DNA of 64,000 nucleotides from positions 179,598,798 to 179,662,797 of the forward strand of contig NC_134138.1 of assembly GCF_033958435.1 (NCBI RefSeq), in the 5' to 3' direction. Below are positions 1 through 9,244 of the stretch, piece after piece (position 1 is the first letter of the stretch; each line of letters starts with the position of its first letter). The stretch is from Carettochelys insculpta (Eukaryota > Chordata > Testudines > Carettochelyidae). Under the pieces are notes generated by a model. It worked only from the letters and a program-made list of their open reading frames with translations. It ran no database searches and was not told the origin of the DNA. A program made the translations under genes and the position numbers.

Positions 1-236
1 GGCCAGGGTAGGGCAGGGCAGGGCAGGGGGGCCAGGGCAGGGCAGGGCAGGGCAGGCCAGGGTAGGGCAGGGCAGGGCAGGGGGGCCAGGGCAGGGCAGG
101 GCAGGCCAGGGTAGGGCAGGGCAGGGCAGGGAGGCCAGGGCAGGCCAGGGCAGAGCAGGGCAGGCCAGGGCAGGGCAGGCCAGGGTAGGGCAGGGCAGGG
201 CAGGGCAGGGCAGGGGGGCCAGGGCAGGGCAGGGCC
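1..236. repeat. G-rich minisatellite (GGGCA / GGCCAGGGTA units)
   Basis: Tandem 5-bp GGGCA units are grouped into higher-order units that begin GGCCAGGGTAGGGCAGGGCA and often end in a run of five or six G. It lies just upstream of the transposase splice acceptor, so it would be intronic sequence of the Harbinger transposase. Runs of GGG spaced by two bases could form G-quadruplexes on the plus strand. The array continues past the left edge of the window. Confidence 0.9.
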
Positions 237-289
237 ACGCACACCCTGCTCACCCCTCATTGGGGCTGTCCCATGTGCTTTCTCTGCAG

Positions 290-1048
290 GTCGTGCGTGC
301 CATCAACGCCATGCTCCTGCACAGGCTCGTGAGGCTGGGGGACCCACATGCCACTGTCGCCGCCTTTGCCACCCTGGGCTTCCCCAACTGCTTCGGGGCT
401 CTGGATGGGACTCATATCCCCATCCGCGCCCCGGACCACAGTGAAGGCCGATACCTCAATCGGAAGGGCTACCATTCAGTCGTCCTGCAGGCCTTGGTGG
501 ACAGCCGGGGACGGTTCCAGGACATTTACGTGGGCTGGCCTGGCAGCACCCACGACGCCTGGGTTTTCTGGAACTCGGGCCTGTGCCGCCGGCTGGAGGC
601 GGGGACCTACATCCCCCAGTGGGAGATCCCTCTGGGGGACACCACCATGCCCTTCTGCATCATCGCAGATGCGGCCTACCCCCTCCGGCCGTGGCTCATG
701 CGCCCCTACACGGGCCACCTCTCCGCCAGCCAGGAGCACTTCAACGAGCGCCTGAACCGTGCGCGCCAGGTGGTGGAGTGCTCATTCGGTCGCCTCAAGG
801 GACGCTGGCGATATCTCCTGACCCGCCTGGATGCCAGCCCCAACAACATCCCCCAGATTGTGGGTGCCTGCTGCGCCCTGCACAACCTCGTGGAGAGCAA
901 GGGGGAGAGCTTTCTTCAGGGCTGGGCCGCCGAGGCCGGCAGGGCACACGTGCAGCCACCTGCTGCCCCCAGTCGGCAGGTGGACCCAGAGGGGACCCGG
1001 GTCCGGGAGGCCCTGCGGGCCCACTTCGAGCAACAGGCCGCGGGGTGA
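290..1048 (+). CDS. HARBI1-like DDE transposase, catalytic exon
   Basis: This is the nuclease of a PIF/Harbinger element, which cuts and rejoins the transposon ends in the nucleus. The exon is taken to begin at 290, after the acceptor TTTCTCTGCAG, because the homologous reading frame (VVRAIN...) starts there; a Met at 260 in the same frame is probably intronic. It encodes 252 residues to a TGA at 1046-1048. The DDE_4 signature is complete: Asp in ALDGTHIPI (codon 404-406), Asp in GWPGSTHDAW (codon 554-556), and Glu in ARQVVECSFGRLKGRW (codon 776-778). No stop or frameshift is seen. The N-terminal exon lies outside the window; its counterpart is seen in the decayed element at 16516-16945. It could be active, but that depends on the unseen exon and left end. 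Confidence 0.88.
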   Translation, partial: VVRAINAMLLHRLVRLGDPHATVAAFATLGFPNCFGALDGTHIPIRAPDHSEGRYLNRKGYHSVVLQALVDSRGRFQDIYVGWPGSTHDAWVFWNSGLCRRLEAGTYIPQWEIPLGDTTMPFCIIADAAYPLRPWLMRPYTGHLSASQEHFNERLNRARQVVECSFGRLKGRWRYLLTRLDASPNNIPQIVGACCALHNLVESKGESFLQGWAAEAGRAHVQPPAAPSRQVDPEGTRVREALRAHFEQQAAG

Positions 1049-1222
1049 ACTCTGCCCAGGCCCCCTACTGCCCGCCCCTTCCTCCCCCACACTCCTGCCC
1101 CAACGCCCACACCATGGAGCACCCCACCGCCCCCCCCCCACTTGTCCAGGAGAAATGACAGCACGAACTTGTGGGTGAACGTAAATGTTTTTTTTGTCTT
1201 AACGAATTTTTTTTTTTTTGTA

Positions 1223-1232
1223 AATAAATAAA
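1223..1232 (+). promoter_or_regulatory. Overlapping AATAAA polyadenylation signals
   Basis: Two overlapping AATAAA hexamers lie about 175 bases after the transposase stop codon, behind a T-rich stretch. They fit a polyadenylation signal for the transposase transcript and sit in the gap between the two convergent genes. Confidence 0.5.
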
Positions 1233-2878
1233 TATGTGAAACAGAAACCAAAAAGGAGGTACAAACGTTCAACAAAAGCAAGATGTGCACAAATAAAACA
1301 ATATACAACAACAAAGCAAAGAACTGTGCGCCATCAACAAAAAAGAAAAGCAGGGAGGAGAACGGGGAGAACTATTTACAGGGGGGGACGGGGCAAACAG
1401 GGGCACCCACATAAAGCAGTCCCCAAAGTCTGTCCAACAAGGGGGGGGCCACGTCCCGGGCCCCTCGCCCCTACAGCCCAGCAGTGGGCGTGCCCGCCCG
1501 GGAGCTCCGCCGGGCCTGCAGTCTGGTCTGCGGCTGGGTGGGAGCGGGCTCCACCGGAAGGTAGTGGCGCCGGCGAGTCTCGGGTGGCTCCAGGGGTCCC
1601 TCAGCACGGTGGCCCTCGCGGGGAGGTGGTGGGGCGACGGCAGACGGCCCGGCGATGGCTGGAGCAGCTGGTGGTGGGGCTGCAGGAGCGGGCATGGCGG
1701 GCGGTGGCTCGGCCGGGGCGGCATGGGGGGCCAGGTAGTCGACCAGCCGGTTGATGGTCTCCATATAGGCCCCCCATGCCTCCCTGCGCCAGGCCAGCGC
1801 CTGCTCCTGCAGCCGGAGGTGCTGCTCCGACACCTCCAGCTGCCGGCGGAGGATGGCCAGCAGCTGGGGGTCCGTGGCCGCCGCTGGTAGCAGGCGCGGG
1901 GTCCGCCGTCTGGCCCTCCGCGGGGCCGGTGGTTCTTCGGCCGAGGGGCTGCCCTGGAGCGAGGGTCCCGGAGGGCTCTCCGGGACAACCGAGGCCTCGC
2001 CAGCGCTCTCTTCCGGTCCTTTGGATGGTGCAGGTGCAGGTGCAGGACACAGGAGAAGAGGGGGGAAAGAAGAATGGAGACAGGCGTTAGTGTGGGCCCC
2101 GAGCCGTGGCCTTTGTCCCCCCCGCCCTGTGCTGCAGGTTCCCCATCCCCGTCCCCGGGAGATGCTGCTGTGATGGATGGGGTTCAGGGGTCCCCCTGCC
2201 CTGCACCCCGTCCCCTGGTGGGAGCGACTCTCACTTCACCCCACAGGGTCTGACAGCAGGAGAGCTTTCTTAGGCCACAGATGGCCAGTTTCTGGCAGGA
2301 GTGACAGCACCAGCTGTCGGAAGAGACAGTCCTTCCAACCCGTCGTGCGGAGAAGACCCCAAGGGGGGCCCCTCTGGGATGCAGCTTTCCCCCTCCTCTG
2401 GCTGGCTGCCTACCAGCTCTCCCTTCCCCTAGCCTCTACCTGTGGCCCCCGCCCTTCCCCCCAATTCCAAGCCAGCTCGGCTCCTCCCTCCTGTTTGCTC
2501 AGGGCAGAGGTGTCACCTGCCAGCTGTAGCGCCAGGATCCTCCTTTGGCCCTGGGAGCTCCTCGGCTCTGGTGGCTCATATGTAGCCTGAGTCTCCCTTT
2601 GGCACTCCCCGCACTCCATCACATGCTGCTGCTGCGGGGTGTCCCACCCCCTCCTCCCGGGGGCCCCTCGAGGTTCCGCTCCCCCCTGGCCCGGGGATGG
2701 GGCATGGCACTGTCATGCAGGGTGGCGGGGGGCAGGGGCTGATGGCTGCAATGGTGTGAGGGCCATGGCCCTGGTGTCCTTGGGGCCACGGCCATGTGAG
2801 CATGTGGGGGTCCCTGGACACATCTCTCTTACCCCCGCCCCTCAAGCCCCGGGGTGTCCACCAGAGAGGGGTACCTAC

Positions 2879-3544
2879 CTGTGGGTCCGCTCCCACGGTC
2901 CGGAGATCCCCGGGGGTCGGAGGCCCTGCTGCTGCTCCGGGATGGCAGGAGGAGGATCTGCAGGCTGGATTCTGCGGAGGAGGAGCCCCCCTCCTCCTCC
3001 TCCTCCTCCTCCTGCCGCGATGTCCCGGGGATGGCCTCCGGGGGGGGCGCCCCCGGGGTGCGGGGCTTGCCTCTGGGGCGGAGTCCGTCTGCAGGGCCTG
3101 CTCGGGCTCGTCAGCCAAGGTGTCAAGGGTGGCCGGAGGGGAGGAGGTGTGCCGGGGGCCCAGGATGTCCCTGAGCTCCCTGAAAAAGCGGCAAGTGATG
3201 GGGGCGGCCCCAGATCGGCTGGCCGCATCCCGGGCCCGGGCGTAACCCTGCCGCAGCTCCTTCACCTTACTGCGGACGTGGTCAGGAGTGCGGGCAGGGT
3301 GACCCCGGGCAGCCAGGCCGTCGGCCAGCCGAGCGAACGCATCTGCGTTCCGCCTCTTGCTCCCCATTGCCTGGAGCACCTCCTCCTCGCTCCAGAGCCC
3401 CAGCAGGTCCCGCATCTCGGCCTCCGTCCAAGAGGGGCCCCGCTGTCGCTTCCCAGACTGCGTGGCCCTCTGGCTGCCCTGTCTGCTCTGCCTCCCCTTG
3501 GGGGGGGTCCCCTGGGGGCGCTGGGGGGGCTGCTGGGCAGCCAT
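2879..3544 (-). CDS. Exon 1 of the Myb/SANT-like gene
   Basis: The frame is open from the ATG at 3544 and reads through the trihelix-type domain. Its conserved aromatic and hydrophobic positions are visible: W in PSWTEAEM, W in LLGLWSEEE, then VRSKVKELRQGYARAR and ITCRFFRELRDILG. After the domain the protein is Pro/Ser/Arg-rich and low in complexity. In this frame the (GGA)n tract reads as poly-Arg, whereas the related acidic tail would need another frame. The exon stops at a consensus donor. Confidence 0.7.
2990..3013. repeat. (CCT)n microsatellite inside Myb/SANT exon 1
   Basis: About eight CCT units on the plus strand read as (AGG)n on the coding strand. This is the likely site of the reading-frame change described for the Myb/SANT gene, since slippage in such a tract changes length easily. 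Confidence 0.85.
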
Positions 3545-3649
3545 AGCTGGTGTCAGGGGCTGAGGGCTGTGCAGGCTCGCCGCATGTGCAGGCAGGAGCC
3601 TGCACGTTGCCTCAACTTCCTGCAGTCAGGGCGGGGGAGGGGACCTTTA

Positions 3650-3966
3650 AGGGGCTGCTCCACGCGACCACAAGTGAGCTGAGGGGCTGGAGAGAGCGTT
3701 TCTCAACCCCCCAGCTGATGGCCGCCATGGAGGACCCGGCAATTTCGACGTTGCGGGACGCGGCTCGTCTACACTGTCCCTACTTCGACGTTGAACGTCG
3801 AAGTAGGGCGCTATTCCTATCTCCTCATGAGGTTAGCGACTTCGACGTCTCGCCGCCTAACGTCGAAGTTAACTTCGAAATAGCGCCCGACGTGTGTAGC
3901 CGCGACGGGCGCTATTTCGAAGTTACTGCCGCTACTTCGAAGTAGCGTGCACGTGTAGACGCAGCT
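3650..3966. repeat. Right subterminal and terminal inverted repeat region of the Harbinger element
   Basis: The region contains dense palindromes of the types CTACTTCGACGTTGAACGTC and GCTACTTCGAAGTAGC and ends in a TGTAGAC terminal motif. It matches, at sequence level, the reverse complement of 8531-8840 and the direct strand of 25390-25707, so it is the conserved end of this transposon family. The palindromes are plausible binding sites for the Myb-like protein, but that is inference. Confidence 0.8.
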
Positions 3967-4140
3967 ATTGTGTGCTGTGGCAGTGCAAGTGAAGACAGAA
4001 ACCACAGACATAGAATCTGCACTCATCCCTTGCAGTGCAGTCTCATAATTCTTCTTCCCAAACTTTCAGGACTACTCAAGGGCTCTGCCACCTACTGTTT
4101 TCTGCATGCAGACCTGAGACTATCCAAGACAATACTCACA

Positions 4141-4579
4141 GGCCTCATCTACATGAGAAGCCTTTGTAGACAGATGTGACTGTTGGAAGAGATTTCCAGA
4201 CAGGATCCCTGTCGACTCACATCTACTCACAAAAACAGATCAAAAGAGCAATCTGCTCTGTCAATAGAGAGCAAGCAGACTGCCCGGCCCTCTGTCAGCA
4301 GAGCAGCTGACTGGAAGCTCTGCAAACAATGCTGCCCGGTAAACTGGAAACCCTTTCTGTCGAAAAAAGGGCCCCAGAGCATCTACACAGCTCTATTGTC
4401 GACAGAACACTGTCAACAAAGGCATTATACCTAAATGGGGAGAAGTATAACTCTGATGGCAGATGAGCCAGGTTTTGTCAATAAACTCTTGACAAAGCAC
4501 GTTTTGCGTGTAGACGCACCGAGGGTTTTTCCAACAAAAGCCCATTTTTGCCAGGACAATTTCTCGTGTAGACACGGCC
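4141..4579. mobile_element. MITE, TGTCTACA-type ends, related to the 14117-17373 element
   Basis: Imperfect terminal inverted repeats start GGCCTCATCTACATGAGAA and end TTCTCGTGTAGACACGGCC. Internal stretches such as CTCTGTCAATAGAG and GCCCGGCCCTCTGTCAGCAG resemble 17210-17280 near the end of the decayed Harbinger element, so this is probably its non-autonomous form. I could not see a clear target duplication. Confidence 0.55.
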
Positions 4580-6506
4580 AGCTAGTCTTCTCTTTGCCTG
4601 CACCCGCTCCAAACCAGGGGAATGCAAAGGTGTCTTTAAACCATCTCTCTGGGCTTGCTTCAAAGGACGCATTAGTAGAGAATCAGGGCCACAGGCAACA
4701 CAAAGTTGGATTGAGTTAAAAGATGGTGCCGCTTGCTTGTCAAGTCAGCAGAACAGTGCATGCACCTTCTTTCCAGATGTCGTATATGATGTCAGAAACC
4801 GAGAGAAGCTTCTTCTGCTTATCTCTAACGTCTGTGCATTTGTAATGTTTATGACCACCACATAGGCTCTCCTGTGTCTGAAGGAAAATGCTTCCATATA
4901 GGAGAGGAGATCTTGTACACAGCAAGCCCATCTGACAAGCCAGGGCCATTTATTTGATCAAATTGTAGCTTTCTCCATTGCACAGTAACAGAAGTCATGG
5001 GGCTATTGGTACAGGTTTTGTCATTTTAATGTCTGTGACCATTAAGTTGGCAATAGCTACACTATTTTAAACAGCATGTGGGATTTTAAAGTTGACAGTT
5101 TGGACTTTGGTGACAGCAGTGCTTTCTGGAGCACTTAGTCTTTTGAACATAGTACTGGGCCCAAAAAGCACTTTAAAAGAGAAAAGTGAATGTGGTTTTC
5201 TCAATGGGTGGTGGACTAATAAGTTTGAAAGCTCCAGTCCCCCATTTATATGTATAACATATGCCTCTCTAGAACAGAAATGATTTGAAAATAATATTAA
5301 GGTTGTAAAACCAAGCACCCAGAACCTAGGAACTGCCAGGATGTGCCTGCCTGTGCTACCTGTCCTGCTTATAATTTAAAGATTGCTGAGAGTCAGGTAC
5401 CAATTTCCTAATTAGCACTCAGCTGAAAGCTGAGCATTCCCATTTAATTAATGAAACTGGCGACCGTTGTGCTTCTTTGCCAATCAGCTGATCAGTGATC
5501 GAATTCTGTCAAACACAGATGAGTGCTGGTTGAGCACCAGCATGTGAGACTCCTAGCTCATTCTTGCTGTTGTTTAAACTCGTTCAGCACAGGAAGTTTG
5601 CTGAGGAAGAATTTTGTAACTACCGAGGAAGGCACAGGACTGGAGTCACAAGGAGAGAGAGATGGTTAGAAACCTGCTTCCCAACTAGTTGCTTATGTTC
5701 AATGTTTATGTGCTATTGGCATTCAGAAAACCAATGATCAGCAGCCACCTTGAAGGCAATTAAGTATCAAGTTGTGAAGTCCTGTTGGTTTCTAAGTTAT
5801 GACATTATCACACTGCTTGGTGTTTTACTTATGATTGAGCTCCAGTGGGAACCACAAATTAGGTGCTCCCCACCTCCCTTCCTTGAGGCACCTGTTCTGG
5901 GCTACCATTTGACCCCACTCTCTTGCACTTGCCCTATAGGCCATTGGTTAGAGTAATCATCTAAGTTGAAGGAGATGTGGCCTTGGAGCCTTCCTCTGGC
6001 TGATGCGACACAAGGACAGCAACCCAGGACTCTGTCTCTCCCACGTGAACTAATCATTAGGTTGGGAAGACATACCTGCTGTCTTTCTGGCCTAGCTGAA
6101 TTTGGTAGTAGGACATCTGAAAATTGGCTGCTGCAACACTGAATGCTCCAAGTGATGCTTAAGTCTTGCTTGTGGCTGTTTGGTGCCTGCCCCCAGCTCA
6201 TAGACAGTCTCATGAGGACTGTTACTCATTAGCAGAGTTCAAAACAACTCTAAGCTCCACTTAGGGTGGAGGAGGTGACATGACATTGACTTTAGAAAGT
6301 GGGACGTTGTAACTGGCTCCATGAGAGATCCTCTTATACTTGGTCCCTGGAGTTAATAAGAAAATGAAAAAACTCAATTCATCTTAAGAGCTGTTCATTT
6401 TTTCCTTCCAAATGCATGAGGCACTGTTTGTGGTCAGCATGGCTGCTTGGTGACCCATATGCTTCCCTATGTCTCCCAACTGGTACAGCAGAGAGATATA
6501 CAGTAA
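4580..6506. other. Unassigned sequence
   Basis: This is moderately AT-rich sequence with no open frame above about 115 codons and no repeat family I recognise. The short open frames at 5067-5318 and 5902-6213 show no domain and no conserved motif. Confidence 0.4.
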
Positions 6507-6914
6507 GGCTATGTCTATACTACACTCCTCTTTTGAAAGAGGAATGAAAATAAAACAACGATTTACAAATCTTGCACTTCATTTGTGTAATCTCATCCAA
6601 TCCCTTTTTTTGGAAGAGTATTTTTTTTTTTTTAAAAAAAAAGCAGTGTAGATGGCATTCTTTCGGGGGAGGGGAAAAAACCTTTTTCAAAAGAACCCTG
6701 TAAACCTCATTTTTTTCAGGAGGAAGGGTTCTTTTAAAAAAGATTTTTTTTTTTCCGAAAGAACCCCATTTACACTGCTTTTTTTTTCGTAAAAGCAATC
6801 GGACAAGATTATGCAAATGAAGTGCAAGATTTGTAAATTGGCACTTCATTGACATTTTTGATTTCCCTCATTTGAATTCCTTTGTCAAAAGAGGAATGCA
6901 GCCTAGACATAGCC
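6507..6914. mobile_element. Fold-back MITE with CCTCTTTTGAAAGAGG ends
   Basis: It starts GGCTATGTCTATACTACACT and ends in CAGCCTAGACATAGCC, with a subterminal CTCCTCTTTTGAAAGAGGAA. The right arm mirrors the left (TTTACAAATCTTGCACTTCA against TGAAGTGCAAGATTTGTAAA), so the whole element is one long imperfect hairpin. Long A and T runs near 6620-6650 and 6740-6790 form part of the arms. The family also occurs at 18693 and 63044. No clear target duplication is visible. Confidence 0.7.
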
Positions 6915-7497
6915 CATCTGTCAGCATTAACTGCGAAACAAAACGGAAAAACATTTCTTCCCTGTTGAAATATTCAGGAATAGGAACTTTATGAAGAGAA
7001 AGAGTGGAGGGAAAAATAGGTAAGTTTTGCTAAAAATGACAAATTTAATTTCCTTTAAATAAGAGAGACAGACATTCATTCAAAAGCGTAACATAGTATC
7101 AGTGACTTAACAAACTGACTAACAAACCACCGTGCTTCTGCCAAGGGCCCCAGCCCTGGTACCTTTTACTCAGGAGCACTGAGTGGTGTGACGTGAGTTC
7201 ATTGAAAAGGGATCTGATTCTCTAAGGTGCCAAACGTGCACTCCAGTTGGAACAAAGAGGAGGTGTGAATATGTAACCCATTGAGGATCTCGGTGCACAA
7301 TTCATAGTGAGAGTGTCAGTTTGTTGAAGCTCTCAGCTGTAGGCTTGCTCTTTAACTCAAGCTGAAGAGATTTGTGCTTGTTAGTCCCCAGTGTTGGCTA
7401 AGACAACTGTTGATGTATGTGGTCAGTAGATCTGAAGTCTAGCCATTTATTCAGGTGTCTTCCTTGAGGCACACTAGTTTGACAATGCTGAACCCAT
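6915..7497. other. Unassigned sequence
   Basis: I see no reading frame of note and no repeat I recognise. Confidence 0.4.
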
Positions 7498-7646
7498 AGG
7501 TATGTCTACCCAGCAAAAGAAAACCTCGCAACTGCCCTGTGCCAGCCAACCTGGGGGTTGGTAGAAGACTTGGATTTAAGGAGGCTGGCGGCCTGAGCCC
7601 TGTGAACCCATGTTGGCTGGCACATAGATGCTGGGTAGACATACCC
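7498..7646. mobile_element. Short MITE with inverted ends GGTATGTCTACCCAGCA
   Basis: A 149-bp unit has near-perfect terminal inverted repeats: GGTATGTCTACCCAGCA on the left and TGCTGGGTAGACATACC on the right. The inner sequence also pairs in part (GTGCCAGCCAAC against GTTGGCTGGCAC). The ends resemble the other TGTCTAC-type MITEs of the window but the internal sequence is different. Confidence 0.65.
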
Positions 7647-8239
7647 TAAATCTCCTCAACTTCACTATCTAGAAATATAAAATGAAGCTATAATCCTACC
7701 TGAAAATTTTGTGCAATTAAATTAATGTTTCTTTTAAGCTGTTTTGACTCCATCTGTAGAAGGCACAGTAGAACAATGATTGTTTTTGGAAGTATTATCC
7801 ACTGAGTTAAGGTAAGACCCATTTGTGGCTTCAGGTCTGGAGGTCTGGTTCAGTCCTTGGTGCATTGACCTAGATGGTGGCTACCACTCTTGTATGTACA
7901 GAGAGGAGGTGGTGGGTGGACTGTCTGCAGGCCTGCTTGAGGGAGAAAGAATGTTTTAGTAATGTGCTAGTAGCTTTTAGCATCTTGGCCTGTGTACCCA
8001 CCAACATGGCACTGAAGCAAAAAGAAGCTTGAGTGGCAGCATAATTAATGCCAATCAATACAGCTTTGTCAGACAAACTCGTTATTGATTTCTGATGCAA
8101 TTAGAAAGCTGGCTGGCAAAGGTAACTATGTTGACCTAAAGTACTTGGAATTACATCCTTCGTGTGTAAGCTATTTGACTTACCAAGGTGCATAATTCTG
8201 TTAAATCTAGTATATGCTCTTGTACCAATGCAGCACATA
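7647..8239. other. Unassigned sequence
   Basis: Two short minus-strand open frames (7870-8100 and 8101-8334) have no recognisable motif. Nothing else is seen. Confidence 0.4.
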
Positions 8240-8520
8240 GTTTTTAATTCATTAAAAACTGATGGTTCTGAAAATAAGTCATGGGGATAATCTGACCATG
8301 GGAAGTGATTTGCAGGGATCTGCTCTTGGGCCAATTCTGTTGAATATTGGCATCAATAATATGGAGAAAACCCAAAAGGACTTCTGGTAAAGTTTACAGA
8401 CAAGATAAAATCTTTGTGTGGATCACATGGTAAATTGGGTTCAGCTAAATGATATTTTAATATGACTAAATGCATGCGCCTAAATGTAGGAGCCAAGACT
8501 GTAGATCATGCCCATGGGAT
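8240..8520 (+). pseudogene. Old LINE (CR1/L3-like) reverse-transcriptase remnant
   Basis: Translation of about 8300-8490 gives a degraded GSALGPILLNI...NNMEK stretch resembling motif B and the following part of a CR1-clade reverse transcriptase, then weak similarity to the region after the catalytic motif, with several stops. A Harbinger derivative lies just downstream at 8531. This is weak and seen only by eye. Confidence 0.35.
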
Positions 8521-8530
8521 GAGGGACTTT

Positions 8531-9241
8531 AGCCGTGTCTACACGTGCACGCTACTTCGAAGTAGTGGCACTAACTTCGAAATAGCGCCCGTCACGGCTA
8601 CACGTGTTGGGCGCTATTTCGACGTTAACATCGACGTTAGGCGGTGAGACGTCGAAGTCGCTAACCCCATGAGGGGATGGGAATAGCGCCCTACTTCGAA
8701 GTTGAACATCGAAGTAGGGCATGTGTAGACGATCCGCGTCCCGCAACATCGAAATAGCGGGGTCCGCCATGGTGGCCATCAGCTGAGGGGTTGAGAGACG
8801 CTCTCTCTCCAGCCCCTGCGGGGCTCTATGGTCACCTTGGGCAGCAGCCCTTAGCCCAGGGCTTCTGGCTGCTGCTGCTGCAGCTGGGGATCCATGCTGC
8901 ATGCACAGGGTCTGCAACCAGTTGTCGGCTCTGTGGATCTTGTGTTGTTTAGTGCAACTGTGTCTGGGAGGGGCCCTTTAAGGGAGCGGCTTGCTGTTGA
9001 GTCCGCCCTGTGACCCTGTCTGCAGCTGTGCCTGGCACCCTTATTTCGATGTGTGCTACTTTGGCGTGTAGACGTTCCCTCGCAGCGCCTATTTCGATGT
9101 GGTGCTGCGCAACGTCGATGTTGAACGTCGACGTTGCGAGTCCTGGAGGATGTGTAGACGTTATTCATCGAAATAGCCTATTTCGATGTCTCCACATCGA
9201 AATAGGCTTCTTCGAAGTAGGCTTCACGTGTAGACGTAGCT
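8531..9241 (-). mobile_element. Harbinger deletion derivative (MITE), 711 bp
   Basis: It is flanked by TTT on both sides (8528-8530 and 9242-9244). The left end AGCCGTGTCTACACGTGCAC mirrors the end at 3966, and 8531-8840 corresponds to the reverse complement of 3650-3966. The right end, TTCACGTGTAGACGTAGCT, should correspond to the end of the full element that lies left of the window. Both genes are missing. A GC-rich middle with a CTGCTGCTGCTGCAG stretch is shared with 24998-25707, which is the same derivative in the opposite orientation. Confidence 0.85.
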
Positions 9242-9244
9242 TTT

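Larger units (their letters stand above)
1471..3544 (-). pseudogene. Myb/SANT-like DNA-binding protein of the Harbinger element, probably frameshifted
   Basis: This is the partner protein of Harbinger elements, which binds the transposon ends and brings the transposase to them. Exon 1 runs from the ATG at 3544 down to 2879 and ends at the donor CACAG/GTAGGT. A trihelix/Myb domain lies at about residues 36-128 (SWTEAEMRDLLGLW, then KVKELRQGY and FFRELRDILG). Exon 2 runs from 2018 (acceptor CCAAAG/GACCGG) to the stop at 1471. It encodes a helical, Leu-rich segment (LLAILRRQLEVSEQ, then WGAYMETINRLVDYLA). The acidic Ser/Glu-rich frame before the donor joins exon 2 in phase, but the Myb domain is in another frame. 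A shift within the (GGA)n tract at about 2990-3013 would explain this. If the shift is real the gene is broken in this copy; a different splice pattern is the alternative. Confidence 0.65.
1..3966 (+). mobile_element. PIF/Harbinger DNA transposon, two genes, left end outside window
   Basis: The block holds a HARBI1-like transposase exon on the plus strand and a Myb/SANT-like gene on the minus strand, convergent, which is the standard two-gene layout of Harbinger transposons. The right end is visible: a subterminal region full of TTCGAA and ACGTCGA palindromes runs to the terminal motif CACGTGTAGACGCAGCT, ending at 3966 and followed by ATT. The same end occurs in two shorter derivatives at 8531-9241 and 24998-25707, which confirms the boundary. 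The left terminal repeat and transposase exon 1 lie upstream of position 1. The element is GC-rich and rich in CpG compared with its AT-rich flank from 3970 on, which suggests a fairly young insertion. Confidence 0.85.

Noticed and set aside
583..1158. Open frame of 191 codons on the plus strand
   Set aside because: It overlaps the transposase exon in another frame, is Pro/Gly/Arg-rich and has no motif; it is open because the region is GC-rich.
2639..3682. Open frame of 347 codons on the plus strand
   Set aside because: It is the opposite-strand shadow of the Myb/SANT exon and its intron. It has no domain, while the minus strand has a clear SANT domain.
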